64,000 nt of DNA from a virus, in the IMG/VR virus record IMGVR_UViG_3300028920_000032, positions 62,001 through 126,000 of that record; one strand, written 5' to 3'. The notes below the pieces were generated by a model. That model was not told where the DNA came from. It searched no databases and saw only the letters and a program-made list of their open reading frames with translations. Within the stretch, counting starts at the first letter, position 1. Every line of letters begins with the position of its first letter. The position numbers and the translations under genes were made by a program. Positions 49,384 to 56,897 of the stretch are shown piece by piece.

Positions 49384-49809
49384 TTATTTTCTGTCATTTT
49401 TAAATATGCTACTCTCAAAAATTATATTTTTAGGTTGAACTTGCCAGCTTAGGTTTTTCATCCTGTCTAAAATTGCTGAAGCTATAACTTGTACATTCTT
49501 TCTAGTAAATCCATCTCCACGTATAGAAGCTAATTCTAAATATAGTGTTTCGTTATAATATCCCCAATAGAAAGTCATCTTAGTGTCTTCATCCAATCTT
49601 TGTTTTAAGACAGAGTGTTTTGTGCCTGCTTTAGTTATAATTACCGTTCCTTTAGTACCAACTATACCACGTCCCCAATTATTCCCAAAGGGCTTTACAT
49701 TCGTTGTTAAATCATACCAACCCTTTGGGAGTAATTTGTTTAACTCTTTAAATGATGTGACTAATCTTTTAATAATAGCTTCTAATAATAAAATTTCATG
49801 TAGTTTCAT
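49384..49809 (-). CDS. Hypothetical protein with head-targeting-like leader, 141 aa
   Basis: MKLHEILLLEAIIKRLVTS; leader like T4 internal proteins (MKTYQEFIAEA), then an alpha/beta body (GWYDLTTNVKPFGNNWGRGIVG). The ATG follows AAGATAATTAT with no SD. Virion-associated role inferred. Confidence 0.6.
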   Translation of the reverse strand: MKLHEILLLEAIIKRLVTSFKELNKLLPKGWYDLTTNVKPFGNNWGRGIVGTKGTVIITKAGTKHSVLKQRLDEDTKMTFYWGYYNETLYLELASIRGDGFTRKNVQVIASAILDRMKNLSWQVQPKNIIFESSIFKNDRK

Positions 49810-49820
49810 ATAATTATCTT
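49810..49820 (-). promoter_or_regulatory. AAGATAATTAT motif abutting ATG
   Basis: Minus strand AAGATAATTAT|ATG of the 141-aa gene; divergent from GCATATTTATACAT for the + gene at 49836. Confidence 0.45.
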
Positions 49821-49821
49821 T

Positions 49822-49835
49822 GCATATTTATACAT
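49822..49835 (+). promoter_or_regulatory. GCATATTTATACAT motif 14 nt before ATG
   Basis: Plus strand, directly followed by ATG 49836, no SD. Confidence 0.5.
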
Positions 49836-50222
49836 ATGAAAAAAGAATTGTTGAAGAAAATTTTGCGTAATGAGATATGTGTGAATTGTCTGTTTAAGTT
49901 ATATTGGGATTATAATATTTGTGATGAGCATTCTGAGAAAAAAAGATTAATTTATTATTACTGTGGTAAAAAAATTTTTGAGCCCAAATACAACACTTGT
50001 AAACATTATTATAATATCAACAAAAGACCGCAAGTTTTGTATATGCCACTAAGACCTAAATTAATAGCTATTTTATATAGTGCAACAAAATTATTTCAAA
50101 AGATATTACATTTTATAGGAATTGCCTGGCATGATACATTGTTTGATGAGTGTACTAAAGATTTTAATTGTTGTTGTCTTGGAATTGGCAGATTTCATTT
50201 TAATAAATCTAAAAGAAGGTAA
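49836..50222 (+). CDS. Four-Cys LLRN-family protein with C-terminal extension, 128 aa
   Basis: Only plus-strand member of the family. ELLKKILRNEICVNCLFKLY then CDEHSEKK, YYCGKKIF, NTCKHYYN in the first 60 residues; then ~68 extra residues with a hydrophobic stretch and a second Cys cluster (FDECTKDFNCCCLG). Leaderless start predicted. Function unknown. Confidence 0.65.
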   Translation: MKKELLKKILRNEICVNCLFKLYWDYNICDEHSEKKRLIYYYCGKKIFEPKYNTCKHYYNINKRPQVLYMPLRPKLIAILYSATKLFQKILHFIGIAWHDTLFDECTKDFNCCCLGIGRFHFNKSKRR

Positions 50223-50224
50223 TA

Positions 50225-50296
50225 TACCTCTGCAGGGAGTCGAACCCTGCTTTCAAGTTCCGCAAACTTGTGTTCTATCCGATGAACTACAAAGGC
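50225..50296 (-). tRNA. tRNA-Arg (anticodon GCG)
   Basis: Cloverleaf: acceptor GCCTTTG/CAGAGGT, D-stem GTTC/GAAC, anticodon loop TTGCGGA in stem CAAGT/ACTTG, T-loop TTCGACT in CAGGG/CCCTG, discriminator A. No encoded CCA. First base overlaps the stop of the next gene. Confidence 0.92.
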
Positions 50297-50709
50297 TAGT
50301 TGATTATTGGCTGAAATTTTGAATCATAGTTTCTTTGTCTTATTTCGCCAGTTTCTAAATCAATAATATTGATAGTTGCTATTCTAACTGGTCTATTATA
50401 CTTAAATATTGTGTTAAAGAATTCATGTACATTAGCATCATGAAAAGATATTTCAACTTCTTTTTCAGTCAAATCATTAATAAGCCATTCAGCTTGAGTT
50501 TTAAATCTTATAAATCTTGTAGTGCTCCATAAGCTCAAGTCTTTCAATTTAAATATTTTACCCATTTTATAAGTGCTTCTTGTGTGAAATAGTTTTTTAA
50601 ATTCTGTTCTAATAGCATTTATATTTTTATTACAATAATCTCTTATTTCTTTCTCTTTTTTTTCGCCACCAAATATTGCTTTAAGATATAGAATTTCAAA
50701 GTGTGTCAT
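50296..50709 (-). CDS. Hypothetical protein with head-targeting-like leader, 137 aa
   Basis: MTHFEILYLKAIFGGEKKE, parallel to the leader of 49384-49809; basic helical body. The ATG follows AAGATAAATAT with no SD. The stop codon TAG shares a base with the tRNA-Arg. Function unknown; virion-associated inferred. Confidence 0.6.
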   Translation of the reverse strand: MTHFEILYLKAIFGGEKKEKEIRDYCNKNINAIRTEFKKLFHTRSTYKMGKIFKLKDLSLWSTTRFIRFKTQAEWLINDLTEKEVEISFHDANVHEFFNTIFKYNRPVRIATINIIDLETGEIRQRNYDSKFQPIIN

Positions 50710-50720
50710 ATATTTATCTT
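50710..50720 (-). promoter_or_regulatory. AAGATAAATAT motif abutting ATG
   Basis: Minus strand, directly before ATG 50709; no SD. Confidence 0.45.
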
Positions 50721-50723
50721 TGA

Positions 50724-51353
50724 TTAAAAATCTGATAAATTAATTTCAGCATTAAAATCTTTTATGCTGTTTAAATATCCAACTAATTTATTGTATTTTC
50801 TTTCATGATAAACTTTATCTTCAGCATGATCAGGATGAAAAATTAATGAAGTTGTTTCTGTTGCATAATCATAAATAATTACTACTAAATCTGCATCTTT
50901 ATAAAATGCAACTAGTATATGTTTAATTAATTGTGGAATATGCAACCAGACTCCATATTCTGGGGAATCGTCAAATAAAGAACCAGACATCATAAACTTT
51001 TTTATACTATTTAAAAATATAATATACCATCTATGATCATCTTTTTTACTAATTCTATAAGAATTAATTATAGAGCTTTCTGCAGCTAGTACAGGGTGTA
51101 AAAATGTAAATTTTACCATAATACCAGCTTTTTCGTTTCTATTCTGTTCTTTAGCAGTTTCTTCGTTGCCAAAATATATTAAATATTCTGTAGTAGTTTC
51201 AGTCGCCCTTTCTCCCGATATACTGAGTCTAGTTGTATTTATTGTATAAGAAAATACAGATGGTGCAAAAGAGATTTCATCTCTGGGTTGGTATATAGTT
51301 GTGCATGATGAAAACAATAAGCAAATAAGCACAGTGATAAAAAAATTCTTCAT
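50724..51353 (-). CDS. Lipoprotein, 209 aa
   Basis: Signal peptide MKNFFITVLICLLFSSC with lipobox LFSSC (Cys17), so a lipid-anchored, probably periplasmic-facing protein. Beta-rich body. AAAGGAG precedes ATG. Possibly a superinfection-exclusion or envelope protein. One of two lipoproteins flanking tRNA-Ser(GCT). Confidence 0.8.
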   Translation of the reverse strand: MKNFFITVLICLLFSSCTTIYQPRDEISFAPSVFSYTINTTRLSISGERATETTTEYLIYFGNEETAKEQNRNEKAGIMVKFTFLHPVLAAESSIINSYRISKKDDHRWYIIFLNSIKKFMMSGSLFDDSPEYGVWLHIPQLIKHILVAFYKDADLVVIIYDYATETTSLIFHPDHAEDKVYHERKYNKLVGYLNSIKDFNAEINLSDF

Positions 51354-51377
51354 TATTTTTCTCCTTTAAAAAATATA

Positions 51378-51464
51378 CGGTGAGACTGGGATTCGAACCC
51401 AGGTGACCTTTCGATCGCACTCCTTAGCAGGGAGGCCAAATTAACCAGACTCTTGCACCTCACC
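51378..51464 (-). tRNA. tRNA-Ser (anticodon GCT)
   Basis: Class II cloverleaf: acceptor GGTGAGG/TCTCACC, anticodon loop CTGCTAA in CTCC/GGAG, long variable arm, T-loop TTCGAAT in CTGGG/CCCAG, discriminator G. No CCA encoded. Confidence 0.95.
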
Positions 51465-51471
51465 GAATGTT

Positions 51472-51918
51472 TTAATTTACATAAGCTGTTTTATCAAAAA
51501 TATGAGTCTTATGTGGTTTCATAGGTTGCTCAGTAGGTTCTGGTTCTTCAAATTTACCACAAATGTCAAATATTGCAAATCTTATAGTCTTATCGAGATT
51601 TTCTTTGTCAGAATAATAATTGTTTAGCATAACAACTAATTCTTCTGGTGTATGTCTTATTGCAAAATATTCAATTAAAATATCAAAACCTTCTTCAGCT
51701 TCTTGACCAGCAATTTTTTTCATTTCTATAAAATATTCAACTGTGGTTATAGTTGAAGTTAAAAAACCTGTCATATAAGCAACTTTTTCTTCATAAGTAC
51801 TATTTTTCCATTCTATTCCAGTATAATTTATATATTTCTTCATATCATTTTGTGCACATGAGCTGATTACAATAATTAATAAGACAATAGAAAGAAAAAT
51901 AATTTTGAATAAATTCAT
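51472..51918 (-). CDS. Lipoprotein, 148 aa
   Basis: Signal peptide ending VISSCAQ (lipobox Cys21). Helical body with FIEMKKIAGQEAEEGFDI and a Pro-rich C-terminus. AAAGGAG precedes ATG. Likely cell-envelope protein made during infection; no family. Confidence 0.8.
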   Translation of the reverse strand: MNLFKIIFLSIVLLIIVISSCAQNDMKKYINYTGIEWKNSTYEEKVAYMTGFLTSTITTVEYFIEMKKIAGQEAEEGFDILIEYFAIRHTPEELVVMLNNYYSDKENLDKTIRFAIFDICGKFEEPEPTEQPMKPHKTHIFDKTAYVN

Positions 51919-51930
51919 ATATTTTCTCCT

Positions 51931-52605
51931 TTAAAAATTTAAATCTTGCATTGCTTCTACATATCTTTCTGGATAATGATCTGATATAGATCCGAAAAAT
52001 TTATACCATTTCTTTTCACCTAATTGAAAGAAATAGTTAACATGTTTATAAAAAAATATAAAAGGGGGTAGTTTAGTTACTATATCTTGTCCATAAACAA
52101 ATCTGTAACAATCTGGTATTCTACCATTAAACGATCTTGCAAATGATGCATTTCCAACTCTTGGGCTTGCGAATGGAACACAAGAAATCTCAGGATCTAA
52201 ATTGTATTGAATATCTAGAGCAGCAAATATTGCTAAAGCTCCACCGAGACTATGACCTATACAAACAACTTTGTCAAATTTTTTTGCACAATTTAAAATG
52301 AACACTCTAGCTCTTTTGTAAGTTTTGATAAATCCATAATGAACTTTTATCTTAGAATTAACTCCTTCATAAGGTACTATCTTCTTATATGGACGTTTCC
52401 AAAATTTAAAATTAGATTTCCAATCTGATGCATCATCAGAGCCTCTAAATACTATATAACATGTGTTATCTTTTTCACCAACAAAACCATCAGTATCATC
52501 AAAATCAAAAATTTTCAAATTGTCTAAATCTGTTTGAGGGATATTATTATATGCTTGATTCGCTAAGTGCATGCAATAAACTAATTGATTACGATTTAAT
52601 TCCAT
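51931..52605 (-). CDS. Class 3 lipase (alpha/beta hydrolase)
   Basis: 224 aa. IGHSLGGALAIF (117-128) is the nucleophile elbow with Ser119; IVFRGSDD (~51-58) is the oxyanion region; catalytic Asp likely in YGQDIV (~171-176) and His in SDHYPE (~209-214). Class 3 lipases hydrolyse acylglycerols or phospholipids. No signal peptide, so probably cytoplasmic or virion-bound. AGAGG precedes ATG with a GCATAATTTATT motif upstream. Confidence 0.85.
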   Translation of the reverse strand: MELNRNQLVYCMHLANQAYNNIPQTDLDNLKIFDFDDTDGFVGEKDNTCYIVFRGSDDASDWKSNFKFWKRPYKKIVPYEGVNSKIKVHYGFIKTYKRARVFILNCAKKFDKVVCIGHSLGGALAIFAALDIQYNLDPEISCVPFASPRVGNASFARSFNGRIPDCYRFVYGQDIVTKLPPFIFFYKHVNYFFQLGEKKWYKFFGSISDHYPERYVEAMQDLNF

Positions 52606-52623
52606 GATAAAACCTCTTTTTTA

Positions 52624-52635
52624 AATAAATTATGC
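52624..52635 (-). promoter_or_regulatory. GCATAATTTATT promoter-like motif
   Basis: Just after tRNA-Ser(TGA), upstream of the lipase gene on the minus strand. Confidence 0.45.
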
Positions 52636-52636
52636 A

Positions 52637-52725
52637 CAGAGAGAGGGGGAGTCGAACCCCCAAGGCCTTTTACAGCTCGCCTGTTTTCAAGACAGGTGCA
52701 GTCACCACATCTGCTTGCCTCTCTA
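52637..52725 (-). tRNA. tRNA-Ser (anticodon TGA)
   Basis: Class II cloverleaf: acceptor AGAGAGG/TCTCTCT, anticodon loop CTTGAAA in CCTGT/ACAGG, long variable arm, T-loop TTCGACT in GGGGG/CCCCC, discriminator G. No CCA. Confidence 0.93.
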
Positions 52726-52740
52726 AATACATTAATTATC

Positions 52741-53655
52741 TTATCTGAAAATCGTTACTTTGCCACCATCAAAAGTAATATTCTTACATTGAAATCCAGC
52801 GGCACCAACATGCCCTCCGCCACCATATTTCTTCGCTATTGCACTGCAGTCTATTTCTTGTTTTTTAGTTGTATATAATGAAACTATATAATGTTTACCA
52901 TTAAAATTATATCTAAACATAATATCATATTTAGACTCATCCCATTTTGATTGAAATAATATTGAATTAGCTTCAGCACTATTCATGCATATTGCTCTAA
53001 AACCATCAAAGTTTGTTTCAAACGAAAACATATCAACAAATGAAGCATTCTTTAATTTTTGATAATCAATTATTGTTTTGCCAGTTGTAATATTGTTCTT
53101 AACAAAATATTCTATCTCTTTATAATTATTCTTTAATGAAAATAATACTTTCCATTTATCAAATGCATCATCATTTTGTGGATCATAATTAAAAAGTCTC
53201 ATGCCTAATTGAAAAGGATATACCACTCTATCCCAATCAGCAATTTCACCACTTTGATCCCACACATCATATCTTCCCAACAATATCACAAATAATGGAA
53301 TTTCTTTATTAAAGAAATATTCCCAGGCTAATTCACAGGCTGCTTTTCCACTTTCTATATAGCCAACTAATTCAACACCATTCTCTTTGACAGTATCAAC
53401 AAAAGATTTGTGGTGATCTATTACAACTAAATATGTTTTTCTACTTAATGCCATCAATTGGCTAAAATCATCAATATGATAATCAACCAACACAACATCA
53501 GCACCTTCTTCTAATTCATCAATAGGAAATTCTTCTCCATAATCAATAGGCCACATTTTCACAGTTTTTTTCTTAATACATTCATAATAATATCTAGCAA
53601 TTGCTCCCGAACAGTGTCCATCTAAATCTTTTTTATGATAAAATATATTAACCAT
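52741..53655 (-). CDS. DHH-family phosphoesterase
   Basis: 304 aa from ATG 53653-53655 (AAAAAGGAGAAG). HKKDLDGHCSGA (6-17), VDYHIDD (~58-64), VIDHHKS (~82-88), GRYDVWD (~131-137) and C-terminal YGGGGHVGAAGF (~280-291; the DHHA1 GGGH motif). Most like archaeal/phage DHH oligoribonucleases or cyclic-dinucleotide phosphodiesterases. The third DHH protein of the window. Confidence 0.88.
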   Translation of the reverse strand: MVNIFYHKKDLDGHCSGAIARYYYECIKKKTVKMWPIDYGEEFPIDELEEGADVVLVDYHIDDFSQLMALSRKTYLVVIDHHKSFVDTVKENGVELVGYIESGKAACELAWEYFFNKEIPLFVILLGRYDVWDQSGEIADWDRVVYPFQLGMRLFNYDPQNDDAFDKWKVLFSLKNNYKEIEYFVKNNITTGKTIIDYQKLKNASFVDMFSFETNFDGFRAICMNSAEANSILFQSKWDESKYDIMFRYNFNGKHYIVSLYTTKKQEIDCSAIAKKYGGGGHVGAAGFQCKNITFDGGKVTIFR

Positions 53656-53897
53656 TATCTTCTCCTTTTTCTGAATATAATAAACAAGGTCTTTGTCCAC
53701 CGCCTAAAATAAACCAACCAACTTCATCATGGTAACCTATACCAACTGAACCTCCTACTTTATCCATAAATTCTTTATTGTTAAAACACTTTAAAGACAG
53801 ATCAAATATTTTTGCATTCTTGTGGCATTTCTCTATAGTAATGTTTTAACTCATCCCAATCAATAAGAAAATGTTCTAACTTAAAAACATTAATCAT
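53648..53897 (-). pseudogene. Small gene with single-base frameshift in an A-run
   Basis: ATG 53895-53897 (AAGGG upstream) opens MINVFKLEHFLIDWDEL... and stops early at TGA; shifting at the A5 run (53813-53809) continues in frame as FDLSLKCFNNKEFMDKVGG... to a TAA overlapping the DHH start. Removing one A joins the two cleanly. Sequencing error, decay or programmed shift cannot be told apart. Confidence 0.6.
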
Positions 53898-53958
53898 ATA
53901 CATTTGCCCTTTTTATATTGTATACTTTCTTAGAATGTTCAGTATTTTGTGAACATTA

Positions 53959-54165
53959 TTATTTTATTTTAAAATCAAATTTAATAAAATCATCTTCTAA
54001 ATAAGCAGTCAGTGAATTAGGCATGTATTCAAAATCTTCACAGATTTCATCTCTTACTGCTGCTGAACAAACCATTTTTCTTTGTAAAGATCGATAGTAA
54101 TGATATTTACAATCTTTACAAGTATATCCACGCAACTTACATTTAAGGATTTCTTTCGAGTCCAT
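53959..54165 (-). CDS. Four-Cys LLRN-family protein, 68 aa
   Basis: EILKCKLRGYTCKDCKYHYY, then VCSAAVRDE and CEDFEYM. Family helix plus CxxC with an extra Cys. The ATG lies 14 nt after GCATATTATAG with no SD. Confidence 0.65.
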   Translation of the reverse strand: MDSKEILKCKLRGYTCKDCKYHYYRSLQRKMVCSAAVRDEICEDFEYMPNSLTAYLEDDFIKFDFKIK

Positions 54166-54179
54166 ATACTATAATATGC
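54166..54179 (-). promoter_or_regulatory. GCATATTATAGTAT motif 14 nt before ATG
   Basis: Minus strand, directly before ATG 54165. Confidence 0.5.
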
Positions 54180-54194
54180 GATTTAAAAATTAGA

Positions 54195-54443
54195 TTATCG
54201 TTTACGCCTTTTTTTGTGTATTGATTTTCTCTTTTCTTTATCTTTTTTCTTGCGGTCGATTTTATGCATTAAATCTACTTTAGTTTGATGTTTAATTTGT
54301 GAAGGTTTAGTAAAATATTGTCTGTCTTTATATTCTTTAACAATACCTTCACGATCTATTAGTCTTTTAAAACGCTTTAATGCACTTTCAATATTTTCAC
54401 TTTTTCTAACTGTTACGCCTATTCCAGGTTTTGATTTACGAAT
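54195..54443 (-). CDS. rpsU: Ribosomal protein bS21 homologue, non-AUG start
   Basis: GVTVRKSENIESALKRFKRL (~8-27), REGIVKEYKDRQYFTKPSQ (~30-48) and a Lys/Arg-rich tail match bS21 (E. coli IKVRENEPFDVALRRFKR... EFYEKP). The frame has no ATG, GTG or TTG near the strong AAAGGAGGG; initiation must be at ATT (54443-54441, 8 nt spacing) or ATC (54446). AUU starts are known for infC autoregulation. bS21 helps 30S subunits select mRNAs; phage copies may redirect ribosomes. Confidence 0.85.
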   Translation of the reverse strand: MRKSKPGIGVTVRKSENIESALKRFKRLIDREGIVKEYKDRQYFTKPSQIKHQTKVDLMHKIDRKKKDKEKRKSIHKKRRKR

Positions 54444-54460
54444 GATGTTACCCTCCTTTA

Positions 54461-54472
54461 TATTAATTATGC
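54461..54472 (-). promoter_or_regulatory. GCATAATTAATA promoter-like motif
   Basis: Overlaps the end of 54467-55279 and precedes AAAGGAGGG of the bS21 gene. Confidence 0.45.
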
Positions 54473-55279
54473 CAGTCTAGCATATTCCCAGCTTTCTTCA
54501 CCACCACCTTGTGTGTTGACAGAAACTGTTAAACCAGCATCACCAGCTAATACATCATAAGCATTTCCTGCTGTTGCGACAGTAGCTTGAACTTTTGTAT
54601 TTGTTGGCAAAGTAGCTGAAAAATCTGCTTGAGCATCTAATGCAGCTCTAAGCTTAGTGGCAATGACACTGTCTGAATCGCTGGTATTCAAATTAACTTC
54701 AATTTCTGTTAATGTCTGGCCACCAGGACTTGCTGGATTTGGGTCAACTGAACTATTATCAACATCAAACCAAACATAAAAAGCTTCATCATCACTATAG
54801 ATAAAAAAGTATTTTCCAGAAATTGAAGAAGCAGTTGCATCAGAACATTCAATATCAATCACTTCTTGTGCATCTTCTGCAGTATGTGAAGTTTTACCAT
54901 CAATGAAAGCATAATACAATTTTCCATCTGGGCTATCTTCATCATATCTTGCAAAGTGTCTTTTTACCCAAGTAGCATTATCAGTACTTACTTCTATCTC
55001 AGTATCAATTGGAACTTGATCCCAATATACTAGAGTTGATATAAAATCTAACCATGATGCTCTTATGCCATATTCTACCATGCCCAATGTTTGATAGTCA
55101 TAATTTGGAACATCAGAATCTACTAATACTATATCAGTACCAGCAAGAGCAAGATTGTTCAAAGCTTCTGGATAATTATAAAATCCTTGAGCGTCTTCAC
55201 CAGAAAAACTTTTACATCCTGGAATGGATGTAAGTAAATATGCAGATTTTAATCTACCTGTATTATATGTTAAACTCAT
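54467..55279 (-). CDS. Virion-like protein with phage tail-fibre-type beta domain
   Basis: 270 aa, higher GC than its neighbours. The C-terminal half (SGKYFFIYSDDEAFYVWFDV, about 155-174; ATKLRAALDAQADFSATL; VTVNTQGG-like end) is the common FYVWFDVDN-type domain found in phage tail and other virion proteins. AGAGGAAAG precedes ATG. Likely a structural protein; the location among accessory genes is odd. Confidence 0.6.
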   Translation of the reverse strand: MSLTYNTGRLKSAYLLTSIPGCKSFSGEDAQGFYNYPEALNNLALAGTDIVLVDSDVPNYDYQTLGMVEYGIRASWLDFISTLVYWDQVPIDTEIEVSTDNATWVKRHFARYDEDSPDGKLYYAFIDGKTSHTAEDAQEVIDIECSDATASSISGKYFFIYSDDEAFYVWFDVDNSSVDPNPASPGGQTLTEIEVNLNTSDSDSVIATKLRAALDAQADFSATLPTNTKVQATVATAGNAYDVLAGDAGLTVSVNTQGGGEESWEYARLA

Positions 55280-55575
55280 TATTCTTTCCTCTTAGAATTA
55301 TCTTTACGCCAACCAATACAATTATCAGCTATGGGGAACACTCTACAAATATATGGTCTAAATTTATAAATTTCACATAGATTATTTTTCATCAGAAATG
55401 GACATTTACCTACAAGTTTATACTTTAAGCCATGTCTGTCATATTCAATTATCCTATCATCAATATTTTCTCTACCTAAAATATTTAGAATAAATTTGAA
55501 CATTGCTATTTCTTTTTCAGTCAATGGAATGTCAATACAACAACTCCCACATTTTTTACATTTGAATTTTATCAT
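55279..55575 (-). CDS. YkgJ-family Cys-cluster protein
   Basis: 98 aa. CKKCGSCCIDIPLTEKE (5-21), KCPFLMKNNLCEIYKFRPYI (~58-77) with CRVFP: the complete YkgJ zinc/iron-chelating Cys-cluster signature. Found in bacteria and phages; exact role is unknown, possibly metal-dependent oxidoreductase or methyltransferase accessory. Confidence 0.85.
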   Translation of the reverse strand: MIKFKCKKCGSCCIDIPLTEKEIAMFKFILNILGRENIDDRIIEYDRHGLKYKLVGKCPFLMKNNLCEIYKFRPYICRVFPIADNCIGWRKDNSKRKE

Positions 55576-55588
55576 TAAATTATCCTAT

Positions 55589-55663
55589 TGCCAGGAAAGA
55601 GATTCGAACTCTTACTGTACAGTTTTTGAAACTGTCGACTCCTACCAGTTGGTCTACCCTGGC
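55589..55663 (-). tRNA. tRNA-Leu (anticodon CAA), short variable loop
   Basis: Acceptor GCCAGGG/TCCTGGC, D-arm GAC...GTC with TGGTAG, anticodon loop TTCAAAA in ACAGT/ACTGT, T-loop TTCGAAT, discriminator A. Reads UUG. Variable region only ~5 nt, unusual for tRNA-Leu. No CCA. Confidence 0.85.
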
Positions 55664-55936
55664 CTATCTTCCCTTCCACTCTAATTGATGTGGGACTTTT
55701 CTCGGAACTTGAACTCCAACTTCACATGAGAAATTACTTGTTGAAATATAAGAAAGATTACTACCGCGCTCATCCCAATATTTGCATGTAAATATTTTTG
55801 GAAATTTATAATTTTTCCTGTCTGGATGGCCGCATATTGTTTCACTAGTACCATCTTCATATGCATAGCGATCATAATATTCACAAGTGTCACATGTTGC
55901 ATTTCTAAGTAAATTCTTAGTTACTTTCTTTTTCAT
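55664..55936 (-). CDS. Four-Cys LLRN-family protein, 90 aa
   Basis: MKKKVTKNLLRNATCDTCEY then ICGHPDRK, FTCKYWDERG; a textbook family member. A GTG five codons upstream is possible. Its stop abuts the tRNA-Leu. Confidence 0.7.
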   Translation of the reverse strand: MKKKVTKNLLRNATCDTCEYYDRYAYEDGTSETICGHPDRKNYKFPKIFTCKYWDERGSNLSYISTSNFSCEVGVQVPRKVPHQLEWKGR

Positions 55937-56123
55937 TAACATAATGCTCACAAATTAAAGAGTCTGGTAATACAGTTTCATCTGAATTAGCAGATTTCCA
56001 TAAACATATTGCCATCCCGAGATTTTTAGATATATAATATACACATGATTCGCATATAATATTCCTAAGAATTTTCTTAGTTCGTTCTTTTGAAGTTAAT
56101 TTTTTCTTTCTGAAATCTCTCAT
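55917..56123 (-). CDS. Four-Cys LLRN-family protein, 68 aa
   Basis: KERTKKILRNIICESCVYYI, then ICLWKSANS and ICEHYVNE. Overlaps the next paralogue, and overlaps the upstream gene by 47 bp. Confidence 0.7.
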   Translation of the reverse strand: MRDFRKKKLTSKERTKKILRNIICESCVYYISKNLGMAICLWKSANSDETVLPDSLICEHYVNEKESN

Positions 56124-56454
56124 ACCACTGTTCCAGATTTTTAAAATCTTCAGTATTTTTTAAGTGTTTTTTATATGATCTAATTAAAAAGTATTTAAAT
56201 ACTTTAATCTCAAAAGCTTGTTTACCTATATATTGAAATTGAGCATCACTATAAATATCTTGTACCCAATCACCTATTTTATAATCAGCTTTATTGTGTT
56301 CTATGATATCAACACATTTCATCACTAAGGTCATTGGTGACAAATTACTATTATCAATTTCACTAGCTCGAACTGATTGCCAAATATGAAAATTATCATG
56401 AAAATAATGACCTACTGGAATTTCTTTAAATCTGCAACGATCCCATGCTCTCAT
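56077..56454 (-). CDS. Hypothetical protein, 125 aa
   Basis: AAAAGGAAAA precedes ATG. MRAWDRCRFKEIPVGHYFHD; Trp/Tyr-rich alpha/beta. Looks like a small beta-barrel protein of phages (EIPVGxxF) in which GDWVQDIYSD follows. Unknown function. Confidence 0.6.
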   Translation of the reverse strand: MRAWDRCRFKEIPVGHYFHDNFHIWQSVRASEIDNSNLSPMTLVMKCVDIIEHNKADYKIGDWVQDIYSDAQFQYIGKQAFEIKVFKYFLIRSYKKHLKNTEDFKNLEQWYERFQKEKINFKRTN

Positions 56455-56585
56455 TTATTTTTCCTTTTAGTATAAAATATAGCTCCACATCTATTACACT
56501 TGCGTTTATTTGGTTCTACAAATGTAGTGTCACAACTATCACAATCTGGGCAACATATGTGATAACTTTTATTTATTGAAATCAA
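56451..56585 (-). CDS. Zinc-ribbon protein, 44 aa (TTG start)
   Basis: TTG 56583-56585 with GGAG nine nt upstream. CCPDCDSCD and CNRCGAIF form a compact zinc ribbon; overlaps both neighbours (ATGA). Confidence 0.65.
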   Translation of the reverse strand: MISINKSYHICCPDCDSCDTTFVEPNKRKCNRCGAIFYTKRKNK

Positions 56586-56886
56586 TTAGTTTAACTCCTA
56601 ATATTTTTTGATTATTATAATCGCCATCAGTTTTGTCAACAATTATAGAAAATCTCTTCCCACATAGCACATCAGTTATTGTAGCCATTATTGACAAAGT
56701 GCTAATTCCTTCATCTTCTGAATCAAAAGCGGCTAAACCCAATTTAGGAAATTCTTTTTCTAACTCTCTTAATTCAGGCACTTTGTCGCCAAATGATATT
56801 AGTTTATTAAATTCGCCGTAAGTTATATTTTTAATTTTAAATAATTTATTAAGCATGTCTACTAAATATTTTTCTTTTTCTTCCAT
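56569..56886 (-). CDS. Hypothetical protein, 105 aa
   Basis: AGGAGTTAAT precedes ATG. Acidic helical N-terminus (MEEKEKYLVDMLNKLFK) and alpha/beta C-terminus with LSIMATITDVL. Unknown. Confidence 0.55.
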   Translation of the reverse strand: MEEKEKYLVDMLNKLFKIKNITYGEFNKLISFGDKVPELRELEKEFPKLGLAAFDSEDEGISTLSIMATITDVLCGKRFSIIVDKTDGDYNNQKILGVKLIDFNK

Positions 56887-56897
56887 ATTAACTCCTA

